Origin: Arcicella sp. | GTDB taxonomy: Bacteria; Bacteroidota; Bacteroidia; Cytophagales; Spirosomataceae | Assembly: GCA_025454855.1 (NCBI GenBank) | Contig: JALONS010000002.1 | Location: forward strand, 1 to 55,624 | Direction of reading: 5' to 3' | DNA length: 55,624 nt | Part shown: piece by piece, positions 17,819 through 27,167 of the stretch | Layout: every line of letters starts with the position of its first letter | Numbering within the stretch: the stretch's first letter is position 1 | Made by a program: the position numbers and the translations under genes | The notes under the pieces: model-generated | What the model saw: only the letters and a program-made list of their open reading frames with translations | What the model was told of the DNA's origin: nothing | Database searches by the model: none

Positions 17819-20800
17819 ATGACTAATTTCGACAATAAAGGGTTATATCGCAAAGAGTTTGAACACGATGCTTGTGGCATTGGTTTCGTTGCGAATATGA
17901 AAGGGCGTAAGTCGCACAAAGTTGTGACAGATGCTATCCAAATGTTGATTCGGATGGATCACCGTGGAGCTTGCGGTTGCGACCCCAACTCGGGAGATGG
18001 AGCGGGTATCCTACTCCAAATACCTCACGAATTCTTTTTAGAAGAATGCACACAACTTGGGATTGACCTACCTGCTGCTGGTGACTACGGCGTGGGGATG
18101 ACTTTCTTTCCAAAAGATGTGCAAACACGTGAAGAATGTAAAGAAATCATTACTCGCAAAGCCAAAAAGTTAGGCTTAGAAATATTAGGCTATCGGATTG
18201 TGCCTTGCAATAACACTGAAATTCAAGGAGCAGAATCAGGCAATACCGAGCCGCAGATGGAACAAATGTTCATCAAACGCCCAGCCGTTATTGCCGACGA
18301 TATGCAATTTGAGAGAAAACTCTACATTTTCCGCCAAGTTACTGCCCGAGTTATTAACGAGACCGTAAAAGGCTTAGATAATAAGTTTTACTTTGCTTCT
18401 TTGTCTGCCCGTACCATTATATATAAAGGTATGCTTACTACGATGCAAGTACCTGGGTATTTTGATGATTTGAAACGAGATGAATTCACGTCAGCTTTGG
18501 CGATTGTCCATTCACGTTTCTCAACAAATACCTTCCCCGAGTGGAAATTAGCACAACCTTTCCGTTTTATTGGTCATAACGGTGAAATCAATACCGTAAA
18601 AGGTAATGCCGCTTGGATGCAAGCCCAATCCGCTTTGTTTGAATCTGAATATTTCACGAAAGAAGAAATGGAAATGATTCTGCCAATTTGTCAATTAGGA
18701 CAATCGGATTCGGCTATTTTAGATAATGCCATTGAGTTGTTGTACATGAGCGGACGCTCGCTTCCGCACGTGATGATGATGTTGATTCCTGAAGCGTGGG
18801 ACGGAAACGAGCAAATGGAACAGTACAAGAAGGATTTTTACGAGTACCACGCTGCCATGATGGAGCCATGGGATGGTCCTGCTTCAATTTCATTCACCGA
18901 TGGAAAAATCATTGGGGCTACTTTAGATAGAAATGGATTGCGTCCTTCAAGATATTGGGTTACGGATGATGATTTCGTGATTATGGCATCCGAGGCTGGT
19001 GTATTAGACATCGACCAGTCGAAGGTTGTAAAAAAAGGTCGTCTTCAACCAGGAAAGATGTTCGTAGTGGATATGGAAGCAGGTAGAATCATTCCAGATG
19101 GTGAATTAAAAGAAAAAATATGCCAACAACAACCTTACGGTGAGTGGTTGAAAGCCAATAAAATCAAAGTAGAAGACTTGCCCGAAGCTGGAGCGGAATA
19201 TCGTACTCCATTCGAGCGTGAATTATTACTACGCCAACAAGTTTTTGGTTTCACTACCGAAGATTTGAGAGTTGTATTGTCACAAATGGTGGAAACTGGT
19301 AAAGAAGCATTAGGTTCAATGGGCGTTGATAGTCCGTTGGCAATTCTTTCTGACCAAGCTCAACATTTGTCATATTACTTCAAACAACTTTTTGCCCAAG
19401 TTACCAATCCACCGATTGACCCAATTCGTGAACGTACTGTCATGTCGTTACTGTCGGATATTGGAGGTTTGAAAAACTTATTGAAAGAATCGCCAGAGCA
19501 TTGCCGCCAAATTGAGATTCGTCAGCCTGTACTTTTAAATTCAGAAATTGAGAAAATCCGTTGGATTGACCATAAAAATTTCCAGACAAAATCTATTCAC
19601 ACCACTTTCCGTGCCAATGGCAAAGCGGGTGAATTAAAGCGTGCGTTAGATAGAATTTGTCAATATTCAGAAGATGCGGTTGATGATGGTTATGCCATTA
19701 TCTTACTAACCGACCGAGGCGTAGATTCTTCTCACGCTCCTATTCCATCTTTATTGGCAACTTCGGCGGTTCACCATCACCTAATCCGCAAAGGCAAGAG
19801 AGCTCAAGTGGGTATCATTGTAGAGACAGGTGATGCTTGGGAAACTCACCATTTTGCTACTTTAATTGGTTTTGGAGCTTCGGCAGTAAATCCTTATATG
19901 GCTTTTGAAACCATCAAAGGCATGAAAGATAAGGGCATTTTGCAAGTGGATTACCCTTACGAAAAGTTACAGGCTAATTATATCAAAGCCGTTAACGGAG
20001 AATTATTGAAGATATTCTCGAAAATGGGTATCTCTACGCTTCAGTCATATCAAGGTGCTCAAATATTTGAAATAGTGGGCTTAAACAAAGAAGTGATAGA
20101 TAATTACTTTGCTGGAGCCATTTCACGTATCGGAGGTATTGATTTGGAAGGAATAGCCACAGAAGCACTCATTAAGCATAGAAATGGCTACCCAGAAACA
20201 CCCGTAGCTAATCCTAAGTTAGAAGTTGGTGGTTTTTACCAATGGAAACACCGTGGAGAAGCACATTTATTTAACCCAGAGACTATCCACCTTTTGCAAC
20301 TTTCTACGAGAACCAATAACTATCAATTATTTAAAAAGTACTCAAAACTCATTGACGACCAATCTGAAAAAGCCATGACTTTGCGTGGTTTGTTAAAATT
20401 CAAGAAAGGTCAGCCCGTACCCATTGAAGAAGTAGAACCAGTTGAAAATATTTTTACTCGTTTTGCTACGGGAGCCATGTCTTTTGGCTCTATTTCTTAC
20501 GAAGCTCATACCACTTTGGCAGTTGCCATGAACCGAATTGGTGGTAAGTCAAATACGGGTGAAGGTGGAGAAGACCCCATCCGTTTTGAACCAATGTCAA
20601 ACGGTGATTCGATGAATTCGGCCATTAAGCAAGTAGCTTCTGGACGTTTTGGAGTAACTGCTCATTATTTAACCAACGCCAAAGAGTTACAAATAAAGAT
20701 GGCTCAAGGAGCTAAGCCAGGTGAAGGTGGTCAGCTACCAGGTCATAAAGTAGATGATTGGATTGGAAAAACTCGTCACTCAACACCAGGCGTAGGTCTA

Positions 20801-22390
20801 ATTTCACCTCCTCCTCACCACGATATTTATTCGATTGAAGATTTAGCTCAACTAATTTTCGACTTGAAAAATGCCAATCGTGAAGCGAGAATCTCGGTAA
20901 AATTAGTATCCGAAGCGGGAGTTGGAACAATCGCAGCGGGGGTTGCCAAAGCCCACGCCGACCATATTCTCATCGCTGGACATGACGGAGGAACGGGAGC
21001 ATCTCCTCTTTCTTCAATTCGCCATGCGGGTTTACCGTGGGAACTTGGTTTGGCAGAAACACACCAGACTTTAGTTCGGAACAAATTGCGTGGAAGAGTA
21101 ACTATCCAAACCGACGGACAAATCAAAACTGGAAAAGACTTGGCAGTTGCCGCACTACTGGGTGCCGAAGAATTTGGGGTAGCAACAGCTGCTTTGGTTA
21201 CTGCGGGTTGTATCATGATGCGTAAATGCCATGTGAATACTTGTCCAGTGGGCGTAGCTACGCAAGACCCACGTCTGAGAGCTATGTACACGGGTAATCC
21301 AGACCACGTAGTAAATCTTTTCTATTTCTTAGCCGAAGAACTCCGTGAGATAATGGCAGAGTTAGGGTTCCGTACCATCAATGAAATGGTAGGACAAGTG
21401 GATAGATTAGAAATGAAGGAGAATCTTGAGAATTGGAAATTGAAAAACTTAGATTTATCACCAATTCTTTACAAAGAACCTATTGCTTTGGATGTTGCAC
21501 TCTACAAACAAGAAGAGCAAGACCACGGATTGCAAGACCAAATAGACTGGAAGTTATTAGAAATGGCTAAACCAGCACTGGAAAATGCAGAAAAAGTAAC
21601 GGGAGAAATAGAAGTAATTAACGTGAATCGTACTATCGGAACAATGCTTTCCAACGAAATCACGAAGAAATACGGTGCAAAAGGACTTGCGAATGATACT
21701 ATCAAAGTAAAATTCAAAGGTACAGCAGGACAATCATTTGGAGCATTTTCAGTGAATGGTATCACATTTGAACTGGAAGGCGATACGAATGACTATATCG
21801 GAAAAGGACTCTGCGGAGCTAAATTGATTGTGTATCCAAACAAAAAAGCCCCATTCAAACCTTCTGAAAACTCAGTAGTGGGTAATGTATCTTTCTACGG
21901 AGCTACGTCGGGCGAAGCGTACTTGAGAGGTATGGCTGGCGAACGTTTCTGTGTAAGAAATTCAGGAGCAAAAGTGGTGGTAGAAGGTATTGGAGACCAC
22001 GGTTGTGAATACATGACAGGTGGTTTAGTCATCATCTTGGGTGACACAGGTAGAAACTTCGGAGCGGGGATGTCGGGTGGCGTTGCGTATGTTTGGGATA
22101 AAAACAAAGATTTTGCTCCTAAATTAAACGGTGAGATGGTTGCCATCGAAGAAATCACGATTGAAGACGAAAACATTTTGAAGATGTATATTGAGCAACA
22201 TTTGCAATATACAGATTCTGACACGGCTCAAAATATTCTTGATAATTGGGATGCAACATTATCTCAATTTGTCAAAGTAATGCCACAAGACTTCAAGAAG
22301 GCTTTGGCTTCGAGAGAAGTAAGTGTTTCGGAAGTATTGGAAGATAAAAATGTAGTTTATCGTGATATTCAAGTAGAAGTTGCACATTAA
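17819..22390 (+). CDS. gltB: Glutamate synthase (NADPH/ferredoxin) large subunit
   Basis: The 1,523-residue protein takes ammonia from glutamine and adds it to 2-oxoglutarate, making glutamate. The Ntn glutaminase nucleophile is Cys19 in HDACGIGF, so a propeptide of 18 residues should be removed, shorter than the 42 of E. coli. Further landmarks are HSRFSTNTFPEW, the central domain, the FMN/2-oxoglutarate domain (AHTTLAVAMNRIGGKSNTGEGGEDP; ISPPPHHDIYSIEDL) and the 3Fe-4S ligands Cys1131, Cys1137 and Cys1142 in CIMMRKCHVNTC. The C-terminal beta-helix (GRNFGAGMSGGVAYVWD) is complete. Start ATG 17819 follows an A-rich leader. gltD, 167 bases downstream, supplies the NADPH-oxidising partner. The length is full and no defects are visible. 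Confidence 0.97.
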   Translation: MTNFDNKGLYRKEFEHDACGIGFVANMKGRKSHKVVTDAIQMLIRMDHRGACGCDPNSGDGAGILLQIPHEFFLEECTQLGIDLPAAGDYGVGMTFFPKDVQTREECKEIITRKAKKLGLEILGYRIVPCNNTEIQGAESGNTEPQMEQMFIKRPAVIADDMQFERKLYIFRQVTARVINETVKGLDNKFYFASLSARTIIYKGMLTTMQVPGYFDDLKRDEFTSALAIVHSRFSTNTFPEWKLAQPFRFIGHNGEINTVKGNAAWMQAQSALFESEYFTKEEMEMILPICQLGQSDSAILDNAIELLYMSGRSLPHVMMMLIPEAWDGNEQMEQYKKDFYEYHAAMMEPWDGPASISFTDGKIIGATLDRNGLRPSRYWVTDDDFVIMASEAGVLDIDQSKVVKKGRLQPGKMFVVDMEAGRIIPDGELKEKICQQQPYGEWLKANKIKVEDLPEAGAEYRTPFERELLLRQQVFGFTTEDLRVVLSQMVETGKEALGSMGVDSPLAILSDQAQHLSYYFKQLFAQVTNPPIDPIRERTVMSLLSDIGGLKNLLKESPEHCRQIEIRQPVLLNSEIEKIRWIDHKNFQTKSIHTTFRANGKAGELKRALDRICQYSEDAVDDGYAIILLTDRGVDSSHAPIPSLLATSAVHHHLIRKGKRAQVGIIVETGDAWETHHFATLIGFGASAVNPYMAFETIKGMKDKGILQVDYPYEKLQANYIKAVNGELLKIFSKMGISTLQSYQGAQIFEIVGLNKEVIDNYFAGAISRIGGIDLEGIATEALIKHRNGYPETPVANPKLEVGGFYQWKHRGEAHLFNPETIHLLQLSTRTNNYQLFKKYSKLIDDQSEKAMTLRGLLKFKKGQPVPIEEVEPVENIFTRFATGAMSFGSISYEAHTTLAVAMNRIGGKSNTGEGGEDPIRFEPMSNGDSMNSAIKQVASGRFGVTAHYLTNAKELQIKMAQGAKPGEGGQLPGHKVDDWIGKTRHSTPGVGLISPPPHHDIYSIEDLAQLIFDLKNANREARISVKLVSEAGVGTIAAGVAKAHADHILIAGHDGGTGASPLSSIRHAGLPWELGLAETHQTLVRNKLRGRVTIQTDGQIKTGKDLAVAALLGAEEFGVATAALVTAGCIMMRKCHVNTCPVGVATQDPRLRAMYTGNPDHVVNLFYFLAEELREIMAELGFRTINEMVGQVDRLEMKENLENWKLKNLDLSPILYKEPIALDVALYKQEEQDHGLQDQIDWKLLEMAKPALENAEKVTGEIEVINVNRTIGTMLSNEITKKYGAKGLANDTIKVKFKGTAGQSFGAFSVNGITFELEGDTNDYIGKGLCGAKLIVYPNKKAPFKPSENSVVGNVSFYGATSGEAYLRGMAGERFCVRNSGAKVVVEGIGDHGCEYMTGGLVIILGDTGRNFGAGMSGGVAYVWDKNKDFAPKLNGEMVAIEEITIEDENILKMYIEQHLQYTDSDTAQNILDNWDATLSQFVKVMPQDFKKALASREVSVSEVLEDKNVVYRDIQVEVAH

Positions 22391-22501
22391 AATCGTCGAA
22401 ACAATTATCATCAGATAGGGATTGATAACTTTTCGTAAGTTTTGCTACTTCCGAGAAGTTTGAATAGCAATATGATTCCTTCGTTATTTATTAAAAATGT
22501 A

Positions 22502-22539
22502 AGATTTTGCATTTTGGCTTTATCCGAAATGCAAAATCT
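22502..22539. repeat. Perfect inverted repeat just before gltD
   Basis: agattttgcattt (22502–22514) is perfectly complementary to aaatgcaaaatct (22527–22539) around a 12-base loop. It lies 18 bases before the gltD start and is followed by 'gaaatccgaaatc', an imperfect copy of the loop-side sequence. It looks like a REP-type element or a translation-modulating hairpin in the gltB–gltD mRNA. Confidence 0.7.
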
Positions 22540-22557
22540 GAAATCCGAAATCAAAAA

Positions 22558-24048
22558 ATGGGAAAACCAACAGGATTTTTAGAAGTAACCAGAGAAACTC
22601 CTAAAAAAAGACCCGTCGCTGAACGTGTCCAAGACTATAAAGAAATTGAAATAGATTTTGAAGCAGGTAAGGTAAAAGACCAAGCAAGTCGTTGTATGGA
22701 TTGTGGTGTACCGTTTTGTCATAATGGTTGTCCACTCGGAAACATCATTCCAGAATTTAATGATGCCGTTTACGACCAAAACTGGGCTTATGCGTATGAA
22801 ATTTTATCTTCTACTAATAATTTCCCTGAGTTTACGGGTCGTATTTGTCCCGCACCCTGCGAATCAGCTTGTGTATTGGGTATTAATAAACCACCCGTTA
22901 CGATTGAATATATCGAAAAGTCAATTATCGAATATGCTTTCGGAAATGGATTAGTGAAACCCAATATTCCATCCAAAAGAACTGGTAAATCAGTGGCAGT
23001 AGTGGGTTCTGGGCCTGCGGGTATGGCAGCCGCTGCCCAATTGAACAAAGCAGGGCATACTGTGACTGTTTTTGAACGGGCGGATAAAATCGGTGGTTTA
23101 TTACGTTACGGTATTCCAGATTTCAAATTAGAAAAGTGGGTTGTAGAACGTCGTGTGGCAGTAATGGAACAAGAAGGTGTTATCTTCAAAACTAACACAA
23201 ACGTTGGGAAAGACATTAAGGCAGATGATTTATTAGATGAATTTGATGCAGTGGTGCTTTCAGGAGGTTCTACCGTACCGAGAACGCTCCCTATCCCAGG
23301 GGCTGATTTAAAAGGTGTTTATCCCGCTATGGAGTTTTTGTCGCAACAAAACAAACGAGTGGCAGGTATCGACAGAGTGGTAAATCACGCTGGACAAACG
23401 TATCCGATGGGTGAAATTTACGCTACTGATAAAAACGTGGTTGTCATTGGTGGTGGAGATACAGGTTCTGATTGCGTTGGAACATCAAACCGTCATAGAG
23501 CAAAATCTATCACGCAAGTTGAAGTAATGCCGATGCCTCCATCAGAGCGTGCATCACAAACGCCGTGGCCAAATTGGCCCATGATGCTTCGTACTTCCAC
23601 CTCACACGAAGAAGGGGCAGACCGTCATTGGTCTATTGCCGTAAAAGAATTTGTTGGCGATGCTGATGGTAACTTAAAAGGTTTAAAATTAGCGGATATT
23701 GTAATGGAAGTGAAAGATGGAAAAGCTCAACAAGTTCATACTAACGAACGTGAGATTCCCGCTGAGTTGGCGTTAATCGCCGCTGGTTTCTTACATCCAC
23801 AAAAAGAGGGCTTATTAGCTCAGTTAGAAGAAAAAGGCTTAGAATTTGATGAAAGAGGCAACGTAAAGGCTACTAATTATCAAACTTCGGTTGATAGTGT
23901 TTTTGCCGCTGGAGATATGCGAAGAGGTCAATCGTTAGTGGTTTGGGCTATTTCTGAAGGTCGTGAAGCTGCTCGTGCCGTTGATATTTATCTAATGGGA
24001 GAATCTTTATTAGAAGCAAAAACGGTTTCAAGTTTTGCAGTAGCTTAA
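22558..24048 (+). CDS. gltD: Glutamate synthase small subunit
   Basis: The 496-residue subunit oxidises NADPH and passes electrons through FAD and iron-sulfur clusters to GltB. The N-terminus has the cysteine-rich 4Fe-4S region (CMDCGVPFCHNGCPLGN and CPAPCESAC). The FAD-binding Rossmann motif VVGSGPAGMAAAAQL follows, then the NADPH motif VVIGGGDTGSDCVG and a C-terminal FAD motif SVFAAGDMRRGQSLVVWAI. An upstream ATG (22507) would add 17 residues encoded inside the inverted repeat; MGKPTGFLEV at 22558 is the family start and is used here. A strong terminator follows. Confidence 0.96.
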   Translation: MGKPTGFLEVTRETPKKRPVAERVQDYKEIEIDFEAGKVKDQASRCMDCGVPFCHNGCPLGNIIPEFNDAVYDQNWAYAYEILSSTNNFPEFTGRICPAPCESACVLGINKPPVTIEYIEKSIIEYAFGNGLVKPNIPSKRTGKSVAVVGSGPAGMAAAAQLNKAGHTVTVFERADKIGGLLRYGIPDFKLEKWVVERRVAVMEQEGVIFKTNTNVGKDIKADDLLDEFDAVVLSGGSTVPRTLPIPGADLKGVYPAMEFLSQQNKRVAGIDRVVNHAGQTYPMGEIYATDKNVVVIGGGDTGSDCVGTSNRHRAKSITQVEVMPMPPSERASQTPWPNWPMMLRTSTSHEEGADRHWSIAVKEFVGDADGNLKGLKLADIVMEVKDGKAQQVHTNEREIPAELALIAAGFLHPQKEGLLAQLEEKGLEFDERGNVKATNYQTSVDSVFAAGDMRRGQSLVVWAISEGREAARAVDIYLMGESLLEAKTVSSFAVA

Positions 24049-24071
24049 TATTGTCTTTTTAGAGTTAAACA

Positions 24072-24105
24072 AAAAGTCCCGCTGTGTAATGACAGCGGGA
24101 CTTTT
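24072..24105. terminator. Strong bidirectional terminator after gltD
   Basis: aaaagtcccgctgt (24072–24085) and acagcgggactttt (24092–24105) form a perfect 14-bp stem with loop gtaatg and A/T runs on both sides. It can end gltBD on the plus strand and the LolD gene on the minus strand, whose stop codon is at 24108. Confidence 0.93.
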
Positions 24106-24107
24106 AT

Positions 24108-24758
24108 TTAGTTGACTAATTTACCATCTTGCATGACTAATTTACGGTCTGCCATATTGGCTAATTCTTCGTTGTGGGTAACAATGACAAACGTTTGATT
24201 AAACTTATCTCTCAAATCAAAGAATAGTTGATGTAATTCTTGGGCGTTTTTTGAGTCTAAATTCCCTGAAGGTTCATCCGCAAAGACAATGGAAGGTGAA
24301 TTTATCAAAGCTCGAGCCACGGCAGTCCGTTGTTGCTCTCCACCTGACATCTGTGAAGGCAAATTATTAATCCTATCTTTCAAGCCAAGCATTTCTAAAA
24401 GTTCAATACCTCTTTCTTTTACTCCCTTTTCTTTTCCACCTATGAACGCTGGCATACAAACATTCTCTAAAGCCGTAAACTCACCCAAAAGGTTATGAAA
24501 TTGAAAAATGAAACCTAATTTTTCGTTTCTAAATTTAGCTAAATCATTGTTTTTTAGATTAGTAACCTCCTCATTAGCAATAAATACTTGCCCAGTATCA
24601 GGTTTATCTAATGTTCCTGCTATGTGCAAAAGTGTACTTTTCCCAGCTCCTGAAGCACCTACAATCGAAACAATTTCGCCTTGATTAATGGTTAAATCAA
24701 TGCCTTTCAAAACCGTTAGATTCCCATAGTTTTTTTGTATATTCTTTACCTGTAACAT
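24108..24758 (-). CDS. LolD/MacB-type ABC transporter ATPase
   Basis: This 216-residue ATP-binding cassette has Walker A GASGAGKST (34–42), the LSG signature MSGGEQQR (137–144), Walker B IVFADEPSGNLD (157–168) and the switch His in VTHNEELA. Length and the LKNNDLAKFRNEKLGFIFQFHNL block place it in the LolD/FtsE/MacB group, which drives lipoprotein release or peptide/antibiotic efflux. No permease gene is next to it, so the partner must be encoded elsewhere. It starts 8 bases after the GT-C protein on the same strand, which suggests co-transcription. Calling it lolD proper would need the permease. Confidence 0.9.
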   Translation of the reverse strand: MLQVKNIQKNYGNLTVLKGIDLTINQGEIVSIVGASGAGKSTLLHIAGTLDKPDTGQVFIANEEVTNLKNNDLAKFRNEKLGFIFQFHNLLGEFTALENVCMPAFIGGKEKGVKERGIELLEMLGLKDRINNLPSQMSGGEQQRTAVARALINSPSIVFADEPSGNLDSKNAQELHQLFFDLRDKFNQTFVIVTHNEELANMADRKLVMQDGKLVN

Positions 24759-24766
24759 AAATATCT

Positions 24767-26005
24767 CTATCGATTTTGTGGTTGATTGGTAACACTAAAT
24801 TCCGTTGAGCCTAACATATTGCTATCTTCTTTTTCCCATAAAACTAAAAACCACAGAACCATCATGGTAGGAAGCGAATATTTATCCCACGAAAGTTGGG
24901 CTTTTCCCAATAACAGGGTATTTACAATGAAAACCCAACTAATGAGTGTCATTGAAGGTGAAATGAATCGCATCAGTGAAATGAGCATCAACAAACCAAA
25001 AATAATTTGTTTCAAATGATAACTAAAACCCATCACAGATAAACCTTGATCAACGTAACCCATGTAGGGCCACGTAAAATATGGATTGTAAGTTTGTTTG
25101 GCAGGACTAAAATAAACGATTAAACCAATTACTAACAAGAAAATGGTAAAAAGGGCGGGGCTTTTCTGGGGAAACTGCCAGTAATAAGTTATTTTTTTAC
25201 CCAAAACCATTTCGGGAATGACAAAATAAACGGCTGTAATAGCAGAAACGTACAATACAAATCCAAATTTATAACTTGCTAATGAATCATAATATTGTCT
25301 TGCCATTTCTTCGGGAGGAGCAAATCCTCCCCATAAAACTCCCCAAAATAAGAGAGTTACAACAGGTAAAACGTACCAAAACAAAGGTATCTTTCTAAAA
25401 ATATCATTCAATAACCCGTTGATATTCTGATATTTTTTCAATATTTCAAAGGCTTCAAAAGCCAAAATTGCTAACGGAAAAGCAACGGCATATTGTCTTG
25501 AACAAATAGAAATACTGAATAAAATGGCACTCAACCAATGTCTTCTTTTCAAATAAGCAATCATGCCACCGAGTAGTACCGAAAGGGCAAACATGTCAGT
25601 ATAAAAATAGGTAGTACACAAATAATAACTTGGGAAAAGCCATAAACCCAATAAACACCACCAAATTTTATGTGGATTTCTGTTACCTGCTACCCAAATA
25701 AAAAGGTTTAAAATCAGAAAACTAAGTAAAAAACACATCCAACGTAAGGGAATAATATTTTCTCCTAAGATATTAATACTCCATCCCCCAATCATGAAAG
25801 GCAAAGGTGTGTTCAATTCGGGATAGGTTTTCAGTAAGTTTAAAGATGGAATTGGTTCTTTGCTAAATAAAATGGCGGTGTTGAAAAAATGGGTTTCATC
25901 TTGATAGACTTTCTCTGAAAAGAAATCTTTGTAAATCAATATCACAATGAAAAAAAAGAAGAAAAAGAGGGTGCTTACAATTTGTTTTTGATTATCCTTA
26001 ATCAC
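24767..26005 (-). CDS. Polytopic GT-C-like glycosyltransferase, ALG10/DIE2-like
   Basis: This 412-residue protein has about eleven membrane helices. After the first helix is a luminal-type loop with an acidic pair, VYQDETHFFN, followed by TYPELNTPLPFMIGG. A later helix carries ISICSRQYAVAFP. The order 'DE – T-P-L-P – xRQxxxxxP' recalls eukaryotic ALG10 (DIE2) alpha-1,2-glucosyltransferases, which use a dolichol-linked sugar. The similarity is in motifs and topology as I recall them, so it stays tentative. A general GT-C fold using a polyprenyl-phosphate sugar is the safer statement. It lies between the nuclease gene (67-base gap) and the LolD ATPase (8-base gap) and seems part of one operon. 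Confidence 0.55.
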   Translation of the reverse strand: MIKDNQKQIVSTLFFFFFFIVILIYKDFFSEKVYQDETHFFNTAILFSKEPIPSLNLLKTYPELNTPLPFMIGGWSINILGENIIPLRWMCFLLSFLILNLFIWVAGNRNPHKIWWCLLGLWLFPSYYLCTTYFYTDMFALSVLLGGMIAYLKRRHWLSAILFSISICSRQYAVAFPLAILAFEAFEILKKYQNINGLLNDIFRKIPLFWYVLPVVTLLFWGVLWGGFAPPEEMARQYYDSLASYKFGFVLYVSAITAVYFVIPEMVLGKKITYYWQFPQKSPALFTIFLLVIGLIVYFSPAKQTYNPYFTWPYMGYVDQGLSVMGFSYHLKQIIFGLLMLISLMRFISPSMTLISWVFIVNTLLLGKAQLSWDKYSLPTMMVLWFLVLWEKEDSNMLGSTEFSVTNQPQNR

Positions 26006-26072
26006 AGCAGATTTTTTTAGCGTTTATTTATTCAACAAAAATACGAAAACTATCAATTACATCCCTAAAAGC

Positions 26073-27080
26073 CTAATACCAATCATCAACATTGTTATCA
26101 GTTTCAAGTTTTTGCTCTAAAGCATCAGGAAGTTTAGCGAAAAAATCTATGCCCGTCATTGCCTCTAACTCATCAATACTGATGGTAAAAGATTTAACCA
26201 GTTCAACGGATGGCTCATTCGGAAACAAAAAAGCGATGGCTTCTTCACGTCTGGGGTCAAAAACTATTTTGTAAAATTTTTCGGGAACGGCTATCCTATT
26301 CATTCTACCTATGGTGGGTAAGCCTTTTTTCAAAATTGGACCTGTGACAATAATTAATTCACCCCTTTTTTTTACCCACGACCGCACTTTGTTTTCTAAG
26401 TCATTCCATATACCACGATTAAAATCGGGGGCTTGCGGAGCCATGTTTGACATATAAAATGTTTCGTCTTGCAAGGCTTTATCGTGCCTAAAATCACCCG
26501 CTGGACAGAGGTGTCCTCTATCATACCCAGACCGTGAATAGTCTTGCGTTACCGCCGACCCTGATTCAACTAATGGGTCAGGTAAAAATTCGTTGGAGCG
26601 TGCCTCCCGTCCGTAAGCTGCCTCTTTTACCAAACGATGTAACACCCAAGAAGAAAGCTCAAATTCTTCTTGATAACTGAGGATATAGGCACTGTGGCGT
26701 ACAATTTCCTTATTACTTTTGGAATGTGGAATGTATTTTTCTAAATCAGACGATTGCTTATTACTATTATTTTCTTCAGAATCTTTACTTGTAAAAATAT
26801 CAAACAGCGACTTCTCTTTCTCTTTGACTTCTTCTTTTACTGTTTCTTCAATTTTATCTTTCACTTTATTCTTAATGTCGGTGGCAATGGAAGCGTCATC
26901 ATCCGTTGCAATCGTATCTCCCCTGCCCGCACGAGTCCACGGTTCGGGTTCATTTTTCGATGAGTTGCCCAGAATTTTATTAAAATCACTTTTCAATGAT
27001 TTCATAGGCTGGGGTTTGCCCCAATAGTATAAAAACACACCCAAGAAAAAGAGAAATATTAAAAACTTGATTTTATTCAT
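26073..27080 (-). CDS. Membrane-anchored DNA/RNA non-specific endonuclease
   Basis: The 335-residue protein starts with one hydrophobic helix (FLIFLFFLGVFLYYWG) that anchors it or serves as an uncleaved signal. A low-complexity, Lys/Glu-rich linker follows (about 30–125). The C-terminal ~200 residues are a NUC1/Serratia-type nuclease with catalytic motif DRGHLCPAGD (DRGH at 187–190, general base His190) and the metal-binding region SNMAPQAPDFNRGIWNDLE (Asn221). Such enzymes cut DNA and RNA without sequence preference in the periplasm or outside the cell, for nutrient scavenging or defence against incoming DNA. A near-consensus promoter lies just upstream (27127–27158). It is the first gene of a three-gene minus-strand group. 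Confidence 0.92.
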   Translation of the reverse strand: MNKIKFLIFLFFLGVFLYYWGKPQPMKSLKSDFNKILGNSSKNEPEPWTRAGRGDTIATDDDASIATDIKNKVKDKIEETVKEEVKEKEKSLFDIFTSKDSEENNSNKQSSDLEKYIPHSKSNKEIVRHSAYILSYQEEFELSSWVLHRLVKEAAYGREARSNEFLPDPLVESGSAVTQDYSRSGYDRGHLCPAGDFRHDKALQDETFYMSNMAPQAPDFNRGIWNDLENKVRSWVKKRGELIIVTGPILKKGLPTIGRMNRIAVPEKFYKIVFDPRREEAIAFLFPNEPSVELVKSFTISIDELEAMTGIDFFAKLPDALEQKLETDNNVDDWY

Positions 27081-27126
27081 GGGGAATTTTGGGGTTAGTT
27101 TGTCAGTGTTAGGTTTTAGGTAATTA

Positions 27127-27158
27127 CAAAGTTAATTTTACGCTGAAATTCTTACAAA
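27127..27158 (-). promoter_or_regulatory. Promoter of the nuclease operon
   Basis: On the minus strand TTTG (27158–27155), a 20-base spacer and TAACTTTG (27134–27127) form an almost ideal Bacteroidota promoter. The start site would fall near 27120, about 40 bases before the nuclease ATG. Confidence 0.75.
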
Positions 27159-27167
27159 ATATTTCAG

